DNA from: Uloborus plumipes
Lineage: Eukaryota; Arthropoda; Arachnida; Araneae; Uloboridae
Length of the DNA stretch: 64,000 bases
Direction of reading: 5' to 3'
Assembly (NCBI GenBank): GCA_038373865.1
Contig: JAXGGA010000461.1
Span: 62,001-126,000, forward strand
The stretch's first letter is position 1, and each line of letters begins with the position of its first letter. The notes below the pieces were generated by a model, which saw only the letters and a list, made by a program, of their open reading frames with translations, did no database searches and was not told where the DNA came from. The position numbers and the translations under genes are program-made. Of the stretch, positions 1 to 14,900 are shown piece by piece.

Positions 1-548
1 CATATATTCCGTTGTTAATGTCCTTTAATGTATGTCTCAAGTAAACGAATTACTCTCTCTTTTCATCCCGTAGACTTTCAAAGTATATATTTTTTGGTAT
101 TCATGGACTCTAAATTGTTAAATAGTATTTCTTAAATAGTAGTAAAGTTGTCTTAAAAACACTAGCATTAGTTGAGTGCTTTCTACTAATCAGGGAAAGA
201 TACTGGAAGTGGAGTTGAAAAAATGAACGTCTTGTATAGGATAAATTTTATTTGAGTGTGAACAGTTTTTGAAATCAGTAAGCAAATATCACTTAAAATT
301 GATTAAGTCTTGTGTGTTTTTATAACTAACACATTGCGTATAATTTTCGTAGTATTTCAGTTAGCTAATTTAAAAACTTCTTTTTATTTATCTATTTTAG
401 GGTTTCACAAGCCTATTTAGAAGCTTTTCCAAACCATCCAAAAACAAATTTCACACAATTTTTTTCAGACCCCCTTTCTGACCATTCCAAGTCCATTATA
501 AAATCCTGTACTGCTCGGGAAGTATGTAAAGCAGGTTTATGCTGGTTA
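1..548. other. AT-rich sequence, nothing recognised
   Basis: No codon-like open frame, no repeat and no recognisable motif was seen in this stretch. It is presumably intronic or upstream sequence of the Hmx gene whose last exon lies at 11,045. Confidence 0.5.
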
Positions 549-1105
549 ATGTGTTTTGAAATAAAAATGAAATTGAACTGCCAGAATTCTGAAGAATTAT
601 TTCTCTTGCAAGGCAGTTTCCAAAGAAAGCTAATTTTCAAAATTTTATCAAACAATACATATTTTAATCATCTTGAACAGTTATTTCTACCAATGTTATT
701 CACTAAAAAATACATTCAAGAGCTGTCGCGCATTCTCAGTGCTAGAAAAAGAAGACGAAAAGCTCAAATTGTGTATGATTCGTTAAGCTTCCTAAACTCA
801 ATTTCGAAACGTCAAATTATGTTCATGTAGTTGATTTGTCAAACCGTGCTGTAGCAGAGTTACCTCTTACAATGCACCTGAAAAGATTTGTAAGAAATGT
901 GCGAATATCAGCTAACAGAATTACTTTTCGAGGAATTTCCCTGTCAGTTCTCCCAAACTGTCTGTTGAACGTTTTGTAAAACACATCTTAAACCGCAATG
1001 AAAGTTTGGTGAGACTGCAAGAGATGGATACATTTGTGCCAAACTTCAAGCTGGAAGGAAACTTCCCAACGCTTGACAAAAAGGTCCAATATTATTCGAA
1101 CGCCT
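549..1105 (+). pseudogene. Possible degenerate coding remnant, unrecognised
   Basis: A 93-codon open frame (549-830) with a basic run (RKRRRK) is followed by codon-like stretches in other + frames. One reads VDLSNRAVAELPLT near 830-875; another around 960-1105 includes VRLQEMDTFVPNFKLEG. The continuity of plausible protein text across frames suggests an old gene fragment, perhaps from a mobile element, broken by frameshifts. I do not recognise the family. There is no start context, promoter or splice signal I would trust. The alternative is chance open frame in AT-rich DNA. Confidence 0.25.
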
Positions 1106-4100
1106 AACGGTCAATATGCATGACGTATTATAAAACTTTCTAATTTGTAGATTTAAAAAAATTGTCTCTTCAGCTAATTTTAGAAAATGTGTGATACTAT
1201 ATTACAGAATAATCGAATAATTACTATGACTGATATTTTTTTCATTTTCCTCGAATTTTTGATGCTAGAAAAGCACAGTTGACTGGCTCATTATGTAACA
1301 TTTTCATTAAATTCCAGTAAAATGTTTGGAATTCAAAAAAAAAAAACTCAATAAATGCTTTTTTTTCTCTTATTTTTCCAGGGCCGGCTAGGGGGCCGGC
1401 TAGATATTTTTTAATATTCAAGAAATTTTTTGTAAGTTTTGACTAGCTCATGTAGCAACTTTTGCGCGCAATCCAAAAATATATTTCCAAAAAGAAAAAA
1501 AAAAAATCTTTTTTTGGCCTTTTTCGGCCTATTTCAATGTGTATTAGAGGGATAAGAATTGAAACGAGTGTGCTTCTATTGATCGATGATAAGAGGATAA
1601 CAGGAGCAGTTAATTATTTTTTTACAATTGCCTGAATAAAGAATTATAGTTATTTCAAAAGTAATAATCTTATTCTCTTCAAGGGTTACTCTATTGAGAT
1701 ATTTGCATACGAACTAGTTTTCGAAAATAATAATTATGATGAGAAAATAAAAACGTAATCGCCAATCGTACATATGAATTTTCGAAACAACTTTTCGCTA
1801 AGGCATCTTTTTCCTCACCTCTGCATGGTTTGAACAACACTAAGAGCAAGTTCATATATTTGAAGTGAGGAAATTGCTCTTATAAACAAATAAATTACTT
1901 TAATTTGTACATAAAACGACTAAGGAAAGCATTAACTTAAAGCAAAATTAAGAAATTTGTGACTATTAAATGTTTCAGATAGATCTTGTTTGAAAAATTT
2001 TTTCCCGAGACAAAAAATCCGGTTTGAAGCGCACTGAAAATGAAATATTTCCCGAAATGTATAAAAAAAATATAGTGCTGCAATTTTCAAAAGATTCTGC
2101 TAAGTTTCTCGAAGAAAGAAAGACTTGAGAACAATAGGATAACCATTTATTTCTTTCAAAGTCTGGGTTTTTTTTTCCTTACGATTGAGCACCGGTTATC
2201 TGAATCAAAACAACATGAATATTTAGACCACAGAGGAAAATAAATTTCACATATAAATTTGTAAAGCATCAAATTTATTTTGAAACATCATGAAAAATTT
2301 GGATGCTTTCGAAGGAGATTACTTCCCCCGTAAAAGATACCAGAGAAAAAGTTAAGATCGAAAAGCACTCAAAACGGCAAACATTCTCCAAGATCTGCTT
2401 GATCATTGTGTCAAACTGGTCTTGCTGCCGCTCCGTTCTGGGCTCGGCTTCTGACGCAAACAGATCCCAGTTTGGAACAAAGAGGATCAAAACCTTGTAA
2501 GATGAAACTCCGGCGTCTCAGAAGTCAGATTAACTTTGAAAGCATTGGGATCCGGAATACCAAATTGAGTTGGCACTATCTTATTGACTCCGAACATCGT
2601 AGGTTTCATTTTGTTCAAAGAAATTGGCAAATAAAAAATTGAGGCCCATTCCTCCTTCCGAGAGGGGAAGAACAAATATTCCAAACCAGCAAAAGTCGAA
2701 ACGAATTACCACAGCGACCATCAGATTGATCTGTAATGCGATTTTTGAAGTGCTATTACCATGGGAAACCTCTTCAGGAACCAGAGGAAACGGATATAAT
2801 AGGCCTTCTACCTGAAAACTTCAAAAGAGCTCCCAGTCTGATTTAGTCCAAAGATTGTACCACAGTAAGAATTGCTCTGAGATAAAACAAAGGAGCGGAA
2901 AAGCTCTTTTTGGTTTAACAATAGAGATTTGTACGCATGTGGTCATTTGGTGGTTCTTTTAAGACTCTTCTGAGAAGTTTAATGAAATATTTGATTCTTG
3001 AGCAGTGATACTCTAAAAGCCATTGGGGTAAAAACGTAAATATTTGATTAGATATCTAGTTCAAACTATCTTTTGGGTTAAATATCAATTAGAGTCCGTT
3101 CTACAAATTCGTACCAAGAAATATCATCAAAAAAATCAAAATAATAATCAAAAAATCATAATTAAAAAAAAATCACTGAAAGAAAAGGATTTTTTAAATG
3201 CTTGCTTATTTTGTTCTTTTTGTTAAAATGTATAATACTTTTAACGTAGTTTTGTGTCTTATTAACTACTAATAGTAACAGAATTGGTGATTGGGGTTGA
3301 TGAATCCAACAATAATTTTTTATACCTTGTAAAATATCGATAACAAATTTTAAACTCAAAATGTTTAAAAGAAAACCATTTAAAAAAATATTTTAATTAA
3401 TTATTACGGATGTTATACTGCGCAAAGGTTTAATATTTTAGTATTTATTTTTTGAATTACTTAGTTCAACATCTCTTCCAAATGTATACCGCGAAATAGT
3501 TACAGGAGAAGTACTAAAAGTATCATAACAAAAAAAAAACTGTTTCAATCGCTATAGTTTTACGGTATCAGTTTCAAAAAGCACTTAACATTTCATTTGC
3601 TCTGAGTTTCTAAATAAAAATTTTCACCTGACGTGGTTTCGCCTCAGCTGTAGAGCTTAAAACTTAACAGAATAGAAAACGCGTACTCAGTAAACTAGCT
3701 TGAATATTCGAAGACGTTTTATAAGTAGATTTTAAGACTTTGCTAAAAAGGACAATAACAAAATCATTCAATATGATTTTTCTTTTTCTATGTTCTTCAA
3801 AATTCAACAATCATTCCGCATTAAATACAAAAGTCGCGATCAATTTTATTTGTTTAATCGCACGTTACTGCTGACGCTACTAATAAAACTTCATGTATTG
3901 AATAAGATAATCAGTTAATCGTAAATTAGTCTTGAATGTTTTAATGCATAAAAATAAGCCCCGGGGACTAATATCTCGGCACACAGACTTTTGCTTATCT
4001 TAAGATACTTATTTGTTCTACCTATTTACTTTCACATTAAGGTTTATTTTTCTCTGCAACTGATTTTCCTTTAAATTCGTTATCGTATCTCCGTCTTATG

Positions 4101-4352
4101 AAATATATAGTTTTAAAACATTTTAAATGTATCAATGTTTCCAAAAAGTGATAATTCGTGCGGAATACTATCACTTTAAATTTACAGTAGTATTTCCATT
4201 TTTTTCAATCATTGATTTTGTACTGAGTCTTCAAGTCATATTTAAGGTTAACTGCCATTTAAAGCTTATTTCCCCGTTTATAAAAGAAATTAAAAATGTG
4301 TTGTTGAACAAGAGAAATAGACAAAGTATCACGGTAAGTTTGATCTGCTAAA
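1106..4352. other. AT-rich non-coding sequence
   Basis: No gene was found. The only local structure is a direct repeat of GGCCGGCTAG at 1382-1391 and 1394-1403, conspicuous because it is the only GC-rich spot here, plus weakly similar A-rich tracts on either side of it. Short open frames around 2275-2815 lie on both strands, overlap one another and show no recognisable protein. Confidence 0.5.
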
Positions 4353-4420
<68 letters not shown>

Positions 4421-4525
4421 GTCATAAAAATAATAATAATAATAGTAAGATCAATAACAATATTAACAACAACAACAACAATAATAATAATAATGACAAC
4501 AACAACAACAACAACAACAATAATG

Positions 4526-4598
<73 letters not shown>

Positions 4599-4820
4599 AT
4601 TTAAAGACAACAACAGCAACAACAACAATAATAATAATAATGACAGCAACAACAATAATGATAATAATAATAATAATAATAATTATTATTATTATTATAA
4701 TCATAATAATAACAATAATAATAATAATAATAAGGACAACAACAATAACAACAACAACAACAATAACAACAACAACAACAATAATAATAATAATAAAAGC
4801 AATAATAACAATGATAAATA
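4353..4820. repeat. Compound AAT/AAC trinucleotide microsatellite
   Basis: About 470 bp of nearly uninterrupted trinucleotide repeat. Runs of AAT alternate with runs of AAC, interrupted by occasional GAC, GAT, AGC and AGT units, and there is a short orientation switch to ATT at about 4681-4696. The switch means part of the array can pair with itself. Translation gives only poly-Ile, poly-Leu, poly-Thr or poly-Val, so the open frames across it are artefacts. Confidence 0.97.
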
Positions 4821-7800
4821 AAATAAGTAATATTGAAAAATTAAGAAATTCCACCGAGATCGAAAACAAACTAAATAAAGTAATAAAGACTGAAAAAAAG
4901 AAAAAAGAAGAAAACCTTGAAACTTTGAGAAGTTTAGATGCATTTCGGTTAGAAATATAAAAGAAAAAATGAATGATGGGAAATGAAAAACACAAATTTC
5001 TCAAATTATTAACCGCAAAATATTTTTCTAGATCTTTATAAATTGATAGACCTCGATTATCTTGAAATTTACCAATACCAAAGAGAAAATTTACTCTTTT
5101 TAGCACAGCTTGTACTCCTGTAAAAAGAACTAATTTACAGTGAAGCTTAGCTGAGGTTCTGGTTTGCAGTTTTCTTACAGAGTAAATGAGATTGTAACAA
5201 AAGTTGTTTTACAGAAAATTTGAAACATGATACAAAAAAGAATGCATGTACCATTAAAACTCTCGTAAAAACGTCCCTAAAAATATGTCTAATTCTTCTA
5301 TTAAAAGTTTGTAAAAAAGAATCATGAAAAGTGAAATATGTGTTCTCTCTCCCCCCCCCCCCATCCCCCTTAGAGAAAAAAAAATCGATTTTTTGCATAG
5401 AAGATTTTCTCCAATATACTTGATTTCTATGTTTCGTATTTGGATTTTAGTGATCTCCTCGTTGAATCGCCCTTGTCGGGAGACAACAAAAAAAGCGCAA
5501 TATATCCGAAAGCGCATTTTAATCGAAGTCATGAAAAGTAAAAATTCAATAAAAAAAAAATAATAATGACATGTGGCTCAACCAAAGTGCTCGTTTATTA
5601 TCATATTAAGACGATATTCTTAATAAAAACACTTGAAAACAAGTTTACTCATTTTCTTCTAACCTAAAATTAATTAATTAATTAATTAAATAGTTCAACG
5701 GTTTATGGTGGAATATGAGTTGGAATTTGCAGCTTAAACTTCTAGGAATTAAATGTTTGGAAAATATGCCTGTTTTATTTATTGACTAAAAAGAAGAAAA
5801 AAAAATATTTTTTCTCAGAAATATAACTTTTTTTTCCTCTGTGATGTCAAATCTAAAGCAACATTTTTTATGCATAATGTTTGGGAGACAAATTAAAAGA
5901 ACGATACATGCGAATGAGAGATATAAATAGGCTCGATGTAATGAGGGGCTACTATTTTGTTAATTTTAAATCCTTTACAAACGCTAATATTATGACCGAA
6001 TTGCAACGTTTATAACCTTCGATCAAGAAACGTATTAGCTTAGCAAAAAATTATCAAAGCTATTGATAAAAATAATTAATTAAAAAATGATTATTAAGGG
6101 CTATTTTCGAAATATCATATGATATTTAATGTTAAGGTTTGTCGATGATAGTCAAAATGTTTTACCGAGACAACTAAATCACTACTCTAGAAATATTTTC
6201 CTCCATAAAACTTAAAAAGATTAAGTGATTAAATGGGTTTTTGATGCAAGATGCAAAAAAAGCTGTCACTTTTTAAAAGAGAAAGAGAGATAGATAGGAA
6301 GCAATTTTTCGGATATTCAACATACATGGAAAAATTGCCCAATTCAATTTCTTCAAGTATATTCATAAAATCAATGTGATTATTGAACTGTAGATCTTTT
6401 TCTTTATTCCTGATTATTAATGTTATTATTCTTATGGATCTTGACTGACAGTTTTTTTTTTTACTTCTTTTATGTTCCCATAAAAAATATCCCCATTTAA
6501 AGTTTATTATAGTTTGGTGAATTTACACTAAATCACTCTGTTTAAGTATTACACATCTCTTATTAAATTTAGACTACAAATTAACTGAATAAAGATATTT
6601 AATGAATTGATAGGCTGTATTTCGAATCATTTTCTCGACAACAATTAGTTTTCAATTTGTATATACGAATGTAACTTTTGTTTTCAAATCTACGTTTGAA
6701 CAAAGCTATAACATCTATCCAAAGATTTATGATAACTAATGTGAAAAAACTTTTAGTTTTAAGGGGGAAGTAGGAACTTTTATTTACGGACGGTCCTCAT
6801 TTATACTTATTTCTCATATAATGAGCCTACTATATAAACGACAAGTGTATGATGTAAGTTTCACTCAGAGGTGCGTAGATAAAAGGAAAACAACTTGATA
6901 ATTTTTGAATTGAAATAAAAGTACTTGACTGCCAAGTCCCCCAACAGCAATCAGTTTTTATCATGTAGCATTTCTTTCTACCAAATACTTACACTTCTTT
7001 CTTAGCACACACTTTTAGGAAGACAATAAGCAAAATATTGCAAAAAAAAATCATATATTGAATCAATTCTAACCTGAAATATTATCCAGAACGCGTTTTG
7101 AGTATTTTCCAAATTTTATAAACTTATGCAGTTCAAATTGCTTCAGCATAATATGAAAAATGTCGTGTAAACGTTAATAAGTTCTTACACATGCAGCTAA
7201 TATATACACACATTGCTTTGTGGAGTAAAATTCACTTATTGTGTTACATTTTTCTTTACTGGAATATTTGTTTTGGGGAAATATTTTTCCTTGATAGTAG
7301 TTTTTCTTATAAGTTGATTGCATTAACATAAGCGACATTACTACTAGTATTTTAACACAAAACGGGCAATATTTTATGCATTTCAATTTATCATCTTCAA
7401 AGAAGTTACCACACAATAACTCAAAACATTTCCTGTAGCTCATGTATAATCTGGCTCTGATAAAATGGTGCACTTATTTGATCTTGGAAGAGCTCATTTA
7501 TGTTTTTGGTACAAAAAGAAGAAATTCTTAGAATGGAAAAACGCTAATTATTGTCACCGACAAAGCAAGTTGGCCTTTCCCACTCCTATTTTAACAATTG
7601 AAAACATTTAAGCTTCAGCGCATCGGCAGTCAACTTGTCAGAGCTAGGCTATACCGCTCTTGAAATTAAATTGCTCTAAGAATAATTTTAGCCATGCAAT
7701 GTGATCTCGGTTATAGTCATTACTTAAACCCTCGTGATTTGTTTTTTATGGGGCTATGTTATTCTAGTTCTTATGGCACGGTGACTTAGCATACTTACAA

Positions 7801-7941
7801 CGAAGAATGATAGCCTCATTCCCTACCAATGATTGTGACTCATTAAGGCAACTCTGACGGAGCTTTTACTTCATATTTGATGTCTTCAGCGCCACCAAAG
7901 GCCTATATACTGTAAAACTTATTGTGAAGCAAACTTATGTA
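4821..7941. other. AT-rich non-coding sequence
   Basis: No gene was found. The stretch contains a C homopolymer run near 5350-5363 and a short (TTAA)n tract near 5671-5688. Open frames around 5147-5563 overlap on opposite strands and cross the C-run, so they are not credible. Confidence 0.5.
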
Positions 7942-8435
7942 GACTAAAAAATGAATGTTGTTTTTAAGTATAATACCGCTAATTTTATAGTAATAAAATG
8001 TAAAAATTTCTAATTTTTCTCTAATAAACTGTAAAATTGCTAATTTTACACTTATAAACTGTACAATAACTAACTTTACAGTACTAAACTGTAAAATTGC
8101 TAATTTTACACTAATAAACTGTAAAATTGCTAACTCTACAGTACTAAACTATAAAATGGCTAATTTTACAATAACAAACTGTCAACTTACTAATTTTGCA
8201 GCTTATGAAAGTTCATTTTTGAGTTTAAAACTGAAACCTCTGCTGCCAGTATTATACTGATGTTCTTAATAATACAGCTAAATTTTACGGCAATAAATTG
8301 TAAAATTTCTAACTTTACAGTAAGAAACTGTACAATTGCAAGCTTTACCGTTTATTATTGTGCATTTTAGTTCTTAATTGGAACCTCGGCTACCAATATT
8401 TTACTGAAAAAACAGCAGTTCATTTTTTGCAATGT
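7942..8435 (+). repeat. TACAGT-family dispersed repeat, copy A
   Basis: First of seven copies in the window of a family with ends like CACTGTAAAAAATGAATGTT and, at the other end, its approximate reverse complement. Inside are many variants of ACAGTAATAAACTGTAAAATT alternating with TGCTAATTTTACAGT, so the short palindrome ACAGT...ACTGT recurs every 20-40 bp. It also carries the segment GAACCTCTGCTGCCAGTATT, in degenerate form here. No open frame. Likely a non-autonomous element with an internal satellite-like core. Confidence 0.8.
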
Positions 8436-8883
8436 AGCTTTTAACGACTTGATCAGGTAATATAAATTTTGTTGCTGTATCCGTAACGTATTTTTTTAAT
8501 ACTATTTCGAGAGTGATTTCGGCTAAATACTCTATATATAGACTAAAGTCACTCAATATGTATCGGCATCTCTTAATATGGGGCACCTTTGCTTTTTCTA
8601 CACTTCTGACGAATGTCAGAACTTGTTGTCTAAAAGTTCATTCTTTATATCGTGACCAAAAACAATTATCTTACCTGCAATTGTTGAGATAGAAATATTT
8701 GCTTTCTTCACAATTATGAATGTTTTTTAGTGCTGCAGTAATTATTTTGTATCGTTATTGTGCGTTAAAAATTATAACTTTGTAAGCTGGTACATTTTCT
8801 GTATAAACATAAATTATAGAATAAGTACTTAATAATCGAATGAAGAATTAACTGTATTTATTTGATTTCAAGAATAATTAATG

Positions 8884-8902
8884 CACGTGATTAATGCACG
8901 TG
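8884..8902 (+). promoter_or_regulatory. Two tandem CACGTG E-boxes with ATTAATG
   Basis: The 13-bp unit ATTAATGCACGTG occurs twice in direct succession, placing perfect CACGTG E-boxes at 8884-8889 and 8897-8902, each beside a TTAAT core. CACGTG is the classical bHLH or bHLH-ZIP site. Its position in the presumed intron 2.1 kb before the homeobox exon makes an intronic control site possible, but chance duplication is equally simple. Confidence 0.3.
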
Positions 8903-11016
8903 ATTGAGAATGAAAATCAGATTGGAGAAGCGCTTAGTATGGTGCAGGTGCCATATCGAGTAAAATACGCAATGTGGGGAAAAGTATAAACTTCTGTTTC
9001 TTCAGAAAAGGAGGAATGGAGCAGTGATTGTGAGCGTGAAAATAGTTCTCTGTGTGCGATAGCGCGGAGTCGTTTTCAAATGCTGGAGGGGGGGGAGGAG
9101 AAACAGAGGGCTCGGTGTTGAAAATGCCTAATATCGATTCCGCTGGTAATAGAAAAAGAATATCATTTGTTCGAAGTGAAAATAATTTAATTGTGAAATG
9201 TAAGCAGTTGTTTTGCAGTATTGTCTACGTGATGCTATATGGTGGAGCAAACCTTCGTTTAAAAAACAAATGTTTGAAAAGATGAAAATTCATGGCTGAA
9301 ATTATGGATTTAAGCTTTTAAACTCAAACGATTCTAATGCCAGAACCATAAGTTTCATTTGACCCTCGGTATTATTATTTTTTTTTTCTTAAATATGCTA
9401 GTAGTAAGTGACAAAAACAAAAATATTAGTGCAGCGAGCGCAGCAAGCAGGGGAGAGTCCACTCGGTAATCGATATTTCCCGAAGTTCGTAGCCTAGTGC
9501 CAGGTCAGCAAAGCACATATGGTTTTTGAACGTTGCTCCTCGCTTTTAACATGTACGAAACTAAAATTTATTCATTTATATACACGACTAACAATTTGTC
9601 CTTATAAAACTGTGGAACTTTTAAAAATAGACCAAATTTCGAGAGGTCAAGAGGCTGTTTTGATTGTGAAAATTAAATTAATATTGATTCAGGTTTCACG
9701 AAACGTAACCAAATTGCGTAAATTCAATTTAGGGACGGTACATTTATCAGCTGCAAGAGAAAAAAAAAAACTGCACAAAATGTCAAAAGCTCTAATGACT
9801 GGGCTCAAATATTTGTATCTAGATTTTCGTAACTAAAAAAAGGAAAAACAAAAAGAAGAAAAGAAAAGAATTCGTAGCTTCAAAGCGTCTTTAACTTTTG
9901 TGGAAAAATTGCTTCCATGTATGTTAAGTCTCCTTTCATCTTAATTTTCATAGTTACAGCACTTGATATTGCTTTCTTTTAGGAGTTTTTTTATAATATA
10001 TATTTTTAAATTTCGCAACATTGAGAAACAGAAAAGATGAAATATATAATCAAAAATACAATTTTATCTTTCAATAAACGCCCAAAATAGATTCACTTAC
10101 AAAGATCCCAAGCTATTTAATATGAAAACTTAATGTAAAGAATCATTCTGAAATTGATGGGATCCATAATCAGTATGAATGATGAGTATTCATTTTCATT
10201 TTAGTAAATTAAATAAATGAATAAACATTATTGTTATTTTTCACGGTAACTTCCAGCTAATCAAATAGAGGCTTCTCAATCTCGATAATTTTTATTTATT
10301 TAACATTTGTTCTTTCTTTTTTTAATTATTGGTACTGTAATATTTGTAGTTCATTCCTTTGACTACAATACACATCTTGTGGAAGGATCAATGCGAATTC
10401 TTTGCTTGCAAGCACAATATTTTAAAATTTTAATTACGTTATAGGGTAATCTGATTAATGAATCCAAGTTTAATTTTATTTTCAAATTTAATATCATTAG
10501 AAACTGTAGTATATGGTATTGAAATGTGGTACCTATTAACAAAACACTGAGGAATTTTTTATGATTCTACTAGAAATGTTTTTTTTTTTCTGGAGTTTAA
10601 ATGAAAAACGTGACTCTACTAGTAATTGAACACCCCCACCTAGTGAAAAAAAAAAACGATATTTTTCAGTTGTTTCCTTTTCGGAATGATACAAAGGGAA
10701 GCTACCGTCGTGAATTCATCAAGGATAAAACTTTTTCATCCTCATTTTAAAAAATAAATAGCAAAAACTGTTCAGACCCTAGTACCCTACATTGTTATGG
10801 GGAAAAAACAAAGAAGTTGTTGAGTACATTGCAGTGCTCAGTTACTCTTTTACTTTATTGAACGCGCATCAAATGCCAAACGAGCTTGATTGATTACAAT
10901 AGTTGCCAACATGTGTTAATTTCGTCGATGTAAGTTATAATTTCTTATTGTTCTATTCTTCCTTGCATTGTGCTCAGTAGATATCTCAATGACCTATTTT
11001 CCGAAAGCGAGCCTGA

Positions 11017-11649
<633 letters not shown>

Positions 11650-11975
11650 TGACGGATTAAACTCTGCAACATACACCATTCTTCCCGCCCGGTTATCTGC
11701 CACCAGATAACTTTTGCCAAAAGAACACAAAGAGAATGCGGTTGCTTCCATGGATGCACCGTCAATCTACTTCAAGTTTCCTGAATCTTCGCCAAAGAAA
11801 CTCCAATGTTTTAAGTGAGGAATGAAGATAGAACACTAGCAGTTTTCTTATGTTTCTAAGATGGATATTTTCAATGACAGCACTCCAGGTAACGTTTCCT
11901 GCAATTAGTTATCATCGAATGATAACTCTGCCAAAGAAACACTACAAAAACTAAATAAATGTACTGTTATGTCAA
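11650..11975 (+). other. Probable Hmx 3' UTR with polyadenylation signal
   Basis: GC content falls back towards background after the stop codon. The first canonical AATAAA is at 11,954-11,959, giving a 3' UTR of roughly 320 bases if used. A further AATAAA lies near 12,950. The real cleavage site is not visible from sequence alone. Confidence 0.45.
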
Positions 11976-14900
11976 CTGTTAACTAAATGCGAACGCATCC
12001 ACTATAAAAGTATTAAAACCGCGCGATATCTTATATTATGTTACCAAATGCATCGTTGTTCGGTTAGAGTAGATACGTCATTTGCTTCCATCATACAAAT
12101 CGATTTGCAAAATTTATTCTGGATACTTCATGCATCCGGATATTCAATGTTTTTTGAACTAAAAGTGAATTTGCGTTACTGGAAAGTACTTTTTTCTAGT
12201 TTCAAACCTGAAAAATCCAAATATTTCGCTACGTTTTGTAAACGTAATTGTTTTAGTGTTTTGTTAGGAACGAGTCAATGTGAATTTGTGCAGATTGTTT
12301 GTTACGAACTGAGATTGTTTTTATGTAAACTGAAGTTTCAAGCTCATTTGGAAAATATTAATAACGAATAGGGTAATTCAGGGATGACACCCCCCACCTC
12401 ATTAAATACCCCAGTTTTTATTTTTTATAATTATACCCACACAGCGAGTTGGTGGACATTTCCGCAGGGGCAGTGCTGTGCAGAGAAGTTACTTGAATGG
12501 CTCTCAGGAAGTTTTACCACTTTCAACCGACAATTACAAATTTAAGGGAAAGCTGAAGGAAAATGCAATTTTTAGCGTATGATCAAACGAAGTTCTTTTA
12601 AGAATTTTACTGTAAACAATGATCGTTCTATTATTCCGTTGATTTATCTAATTAAACAATAAGAGGATATTCAAAGAAGGGCTAGTAATGTTGATTTCAG
12701 TCATACTGACTAGCTGTTTGAAAGCTGGGGGCGGGGCAATTAAACTGGATAAACAGGTTATATGACCTGCTTAATTATAGGTTATTTTCCCCGCTAATGA
12801 CTCGTCTTGGAAATATGCCCTTGAATTAAATATTATTTTCTTGAGGGTAAATGGATTAAAGATTCAAGTTTACGTTCAGTACTTTAGAAGAAACTATGAG
12901 GTTTCAATTCTTAAGGCTTATCAGAGTCCGAAGCCTTCTTTGTTCTGCAAATAAAAATTTGAGCAAAATTAGTCTTCTAAGCTACGCAACAAATACTCTG
13001 CAATATTCGAAGAGAGAGATTGGACATGAGTTGAATAGAAGAGAAGAAAAATAAATTGCAGATTTTTTTTTTTGCAGAAATTAAAAGAAAAAAAAAACTG
13101 CTGCAAGTAAGATTTGACACTATAAAACCCTAAAGGAAACATTGGCAAATACAAACTATCAAATTCTAGAGAAGGAAATGTAGAAAGAATCTGAAAGTGA
13201 AAGCTCTGGTTGATGAGTCTGAACACGTCATGAAATAATTAATAAAATTAAGCTGTAAAATTTATAAAGCTGTGTGAGTAATCAAAGATGCAGTGGTTAT
13301 GAAAAGATTAAAAAACGGTATTTGCATCTTTCAGCTCATTTTTTTAATTTAAAGTTAATTTAAAATTTAACTATTTCAGTCCAATAATAACTTGTACTAA
13401 TTTAGTTAATTAATACCCCTTCAATTGACTATTATATGTTTTGTGACGTTATTTCAAGTGGGGAAAATAACCTGATGGAGTAGGGCAAATTGTCTGATTG
13501 CCAGAAAAAATAAGCTCAAAGTTTCAATTTTGTTTTTTTCAAAGTAAATAATTTCTTTCGTATTTGTTGGTAATGATATATTTTACACAGCACCTGGACC
13601 TACATTCAGAAAGGTAGGAGGTGTTATCTTTCATTTATCATTACATAGCATTAAAAAAAATGCTTCTTCTTAGATGGGGCATGGTACCCAGACTTACCCT
13701 ATGCATAATACTGCTATTCTCTAGATTGCAATAAACATATGAGAGCAATGTGTCTCCTTTTTTAAGGCTGGGACATGATTCCGTACTTACTTTTCTAAAT
13801 CAGTTCATGCTTAACTGAAAAACTTTTATCTAAGTTGGTCTTTCATAATGCAATAAAATTGAAATTTTGATCTGTTTATTTGAAAATGTTCTAAAGCATT
13901 GTGATAAATCATTTGTATCATTATTTGCTATGGCTCTAATGATTAAAAATAAATAAATAAACGATCATTTGAGTGAGAATTTTTAGACTCCAATTATTTA
14001 TATATGACTCTTTTTATTTCATTTATTCACATCGGGGCAATTTCACGGTTACTGACTGACATTTTTACTGCAAAAATTCCATTCAAGTTAAAATATACGT
14101 TATGCAGAAGAACTTTTCCATTGTATTTTTGGATATTTTATACTTAATTTAATGGTTTAGTTGAATTCTCAAAATACATTTTGTATGATGTTTTAAGGAA
14201 ATGTTAAACACATTGTAATTGACGGACAATAAAGAACGTAGCATGTAAGTCAGTTACCATGATTTTAACATTTTTTTTAATTGCTCAAAATGTATTTTAT
14301 AGAATTAAATTAAATCATTAAATTCGGGTAAAAAGGAAGACGATGCAGTGGAGAAATCTTTTGCACAATGTCTATTTTGCGTTAAAAATTAACAAATACT
14401 GTTTTGCTTGAAAATGTCAGTTCGTTACCCGTGGAGCTGTCCATCAAAGAGAAAGAGATGAATGATACTTCATAGCGTAAGTGCAATGGTCCAAAAAGTT
14501 TGGACTATCATAACTGGCTGAATCCGGTAACTACTGAACTATTTTGCGTGGAGAGGAAAAAAAATCTGTACTCTGTGCGTACATGCAGTTTCTGTGTACA
14601 GTCATAATATTCAGATGTTCAACTTTTTTTTTTAATTAACGCTCACTAAATTAGTAATATCATTTACTCATTAATTTTCACTGCTCACTATTTTTAATTA
14701 AGTACTGAAAAAACATTAAACTTGAAACTCAGTAATATTGTTTTTCTTTTTCTTCTTTTAATTATATATAGAGATAAGTGGAGCTCCTAAAACAGGGTGG
14801 CTCAATCTATATCTTTTTGCACATGAATGTTAGTGGATCATAAAGCTGAACATAAAAATTTGGTGGTACAGTGGCCACCGCTTATATGAATCGCGTTTGC

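Noticed and set aside
2275..2815. Overlapping open frames on both strands
   Set aside because: No recognisable protein in either direction. Possibly transposon debris, but not supportable.
4348..5106. 252-codon minus-strand frame and overlapping long frames
   Set aside because: Mostly poly-Ile/Val translated from the AAT/AAC microsatellite.
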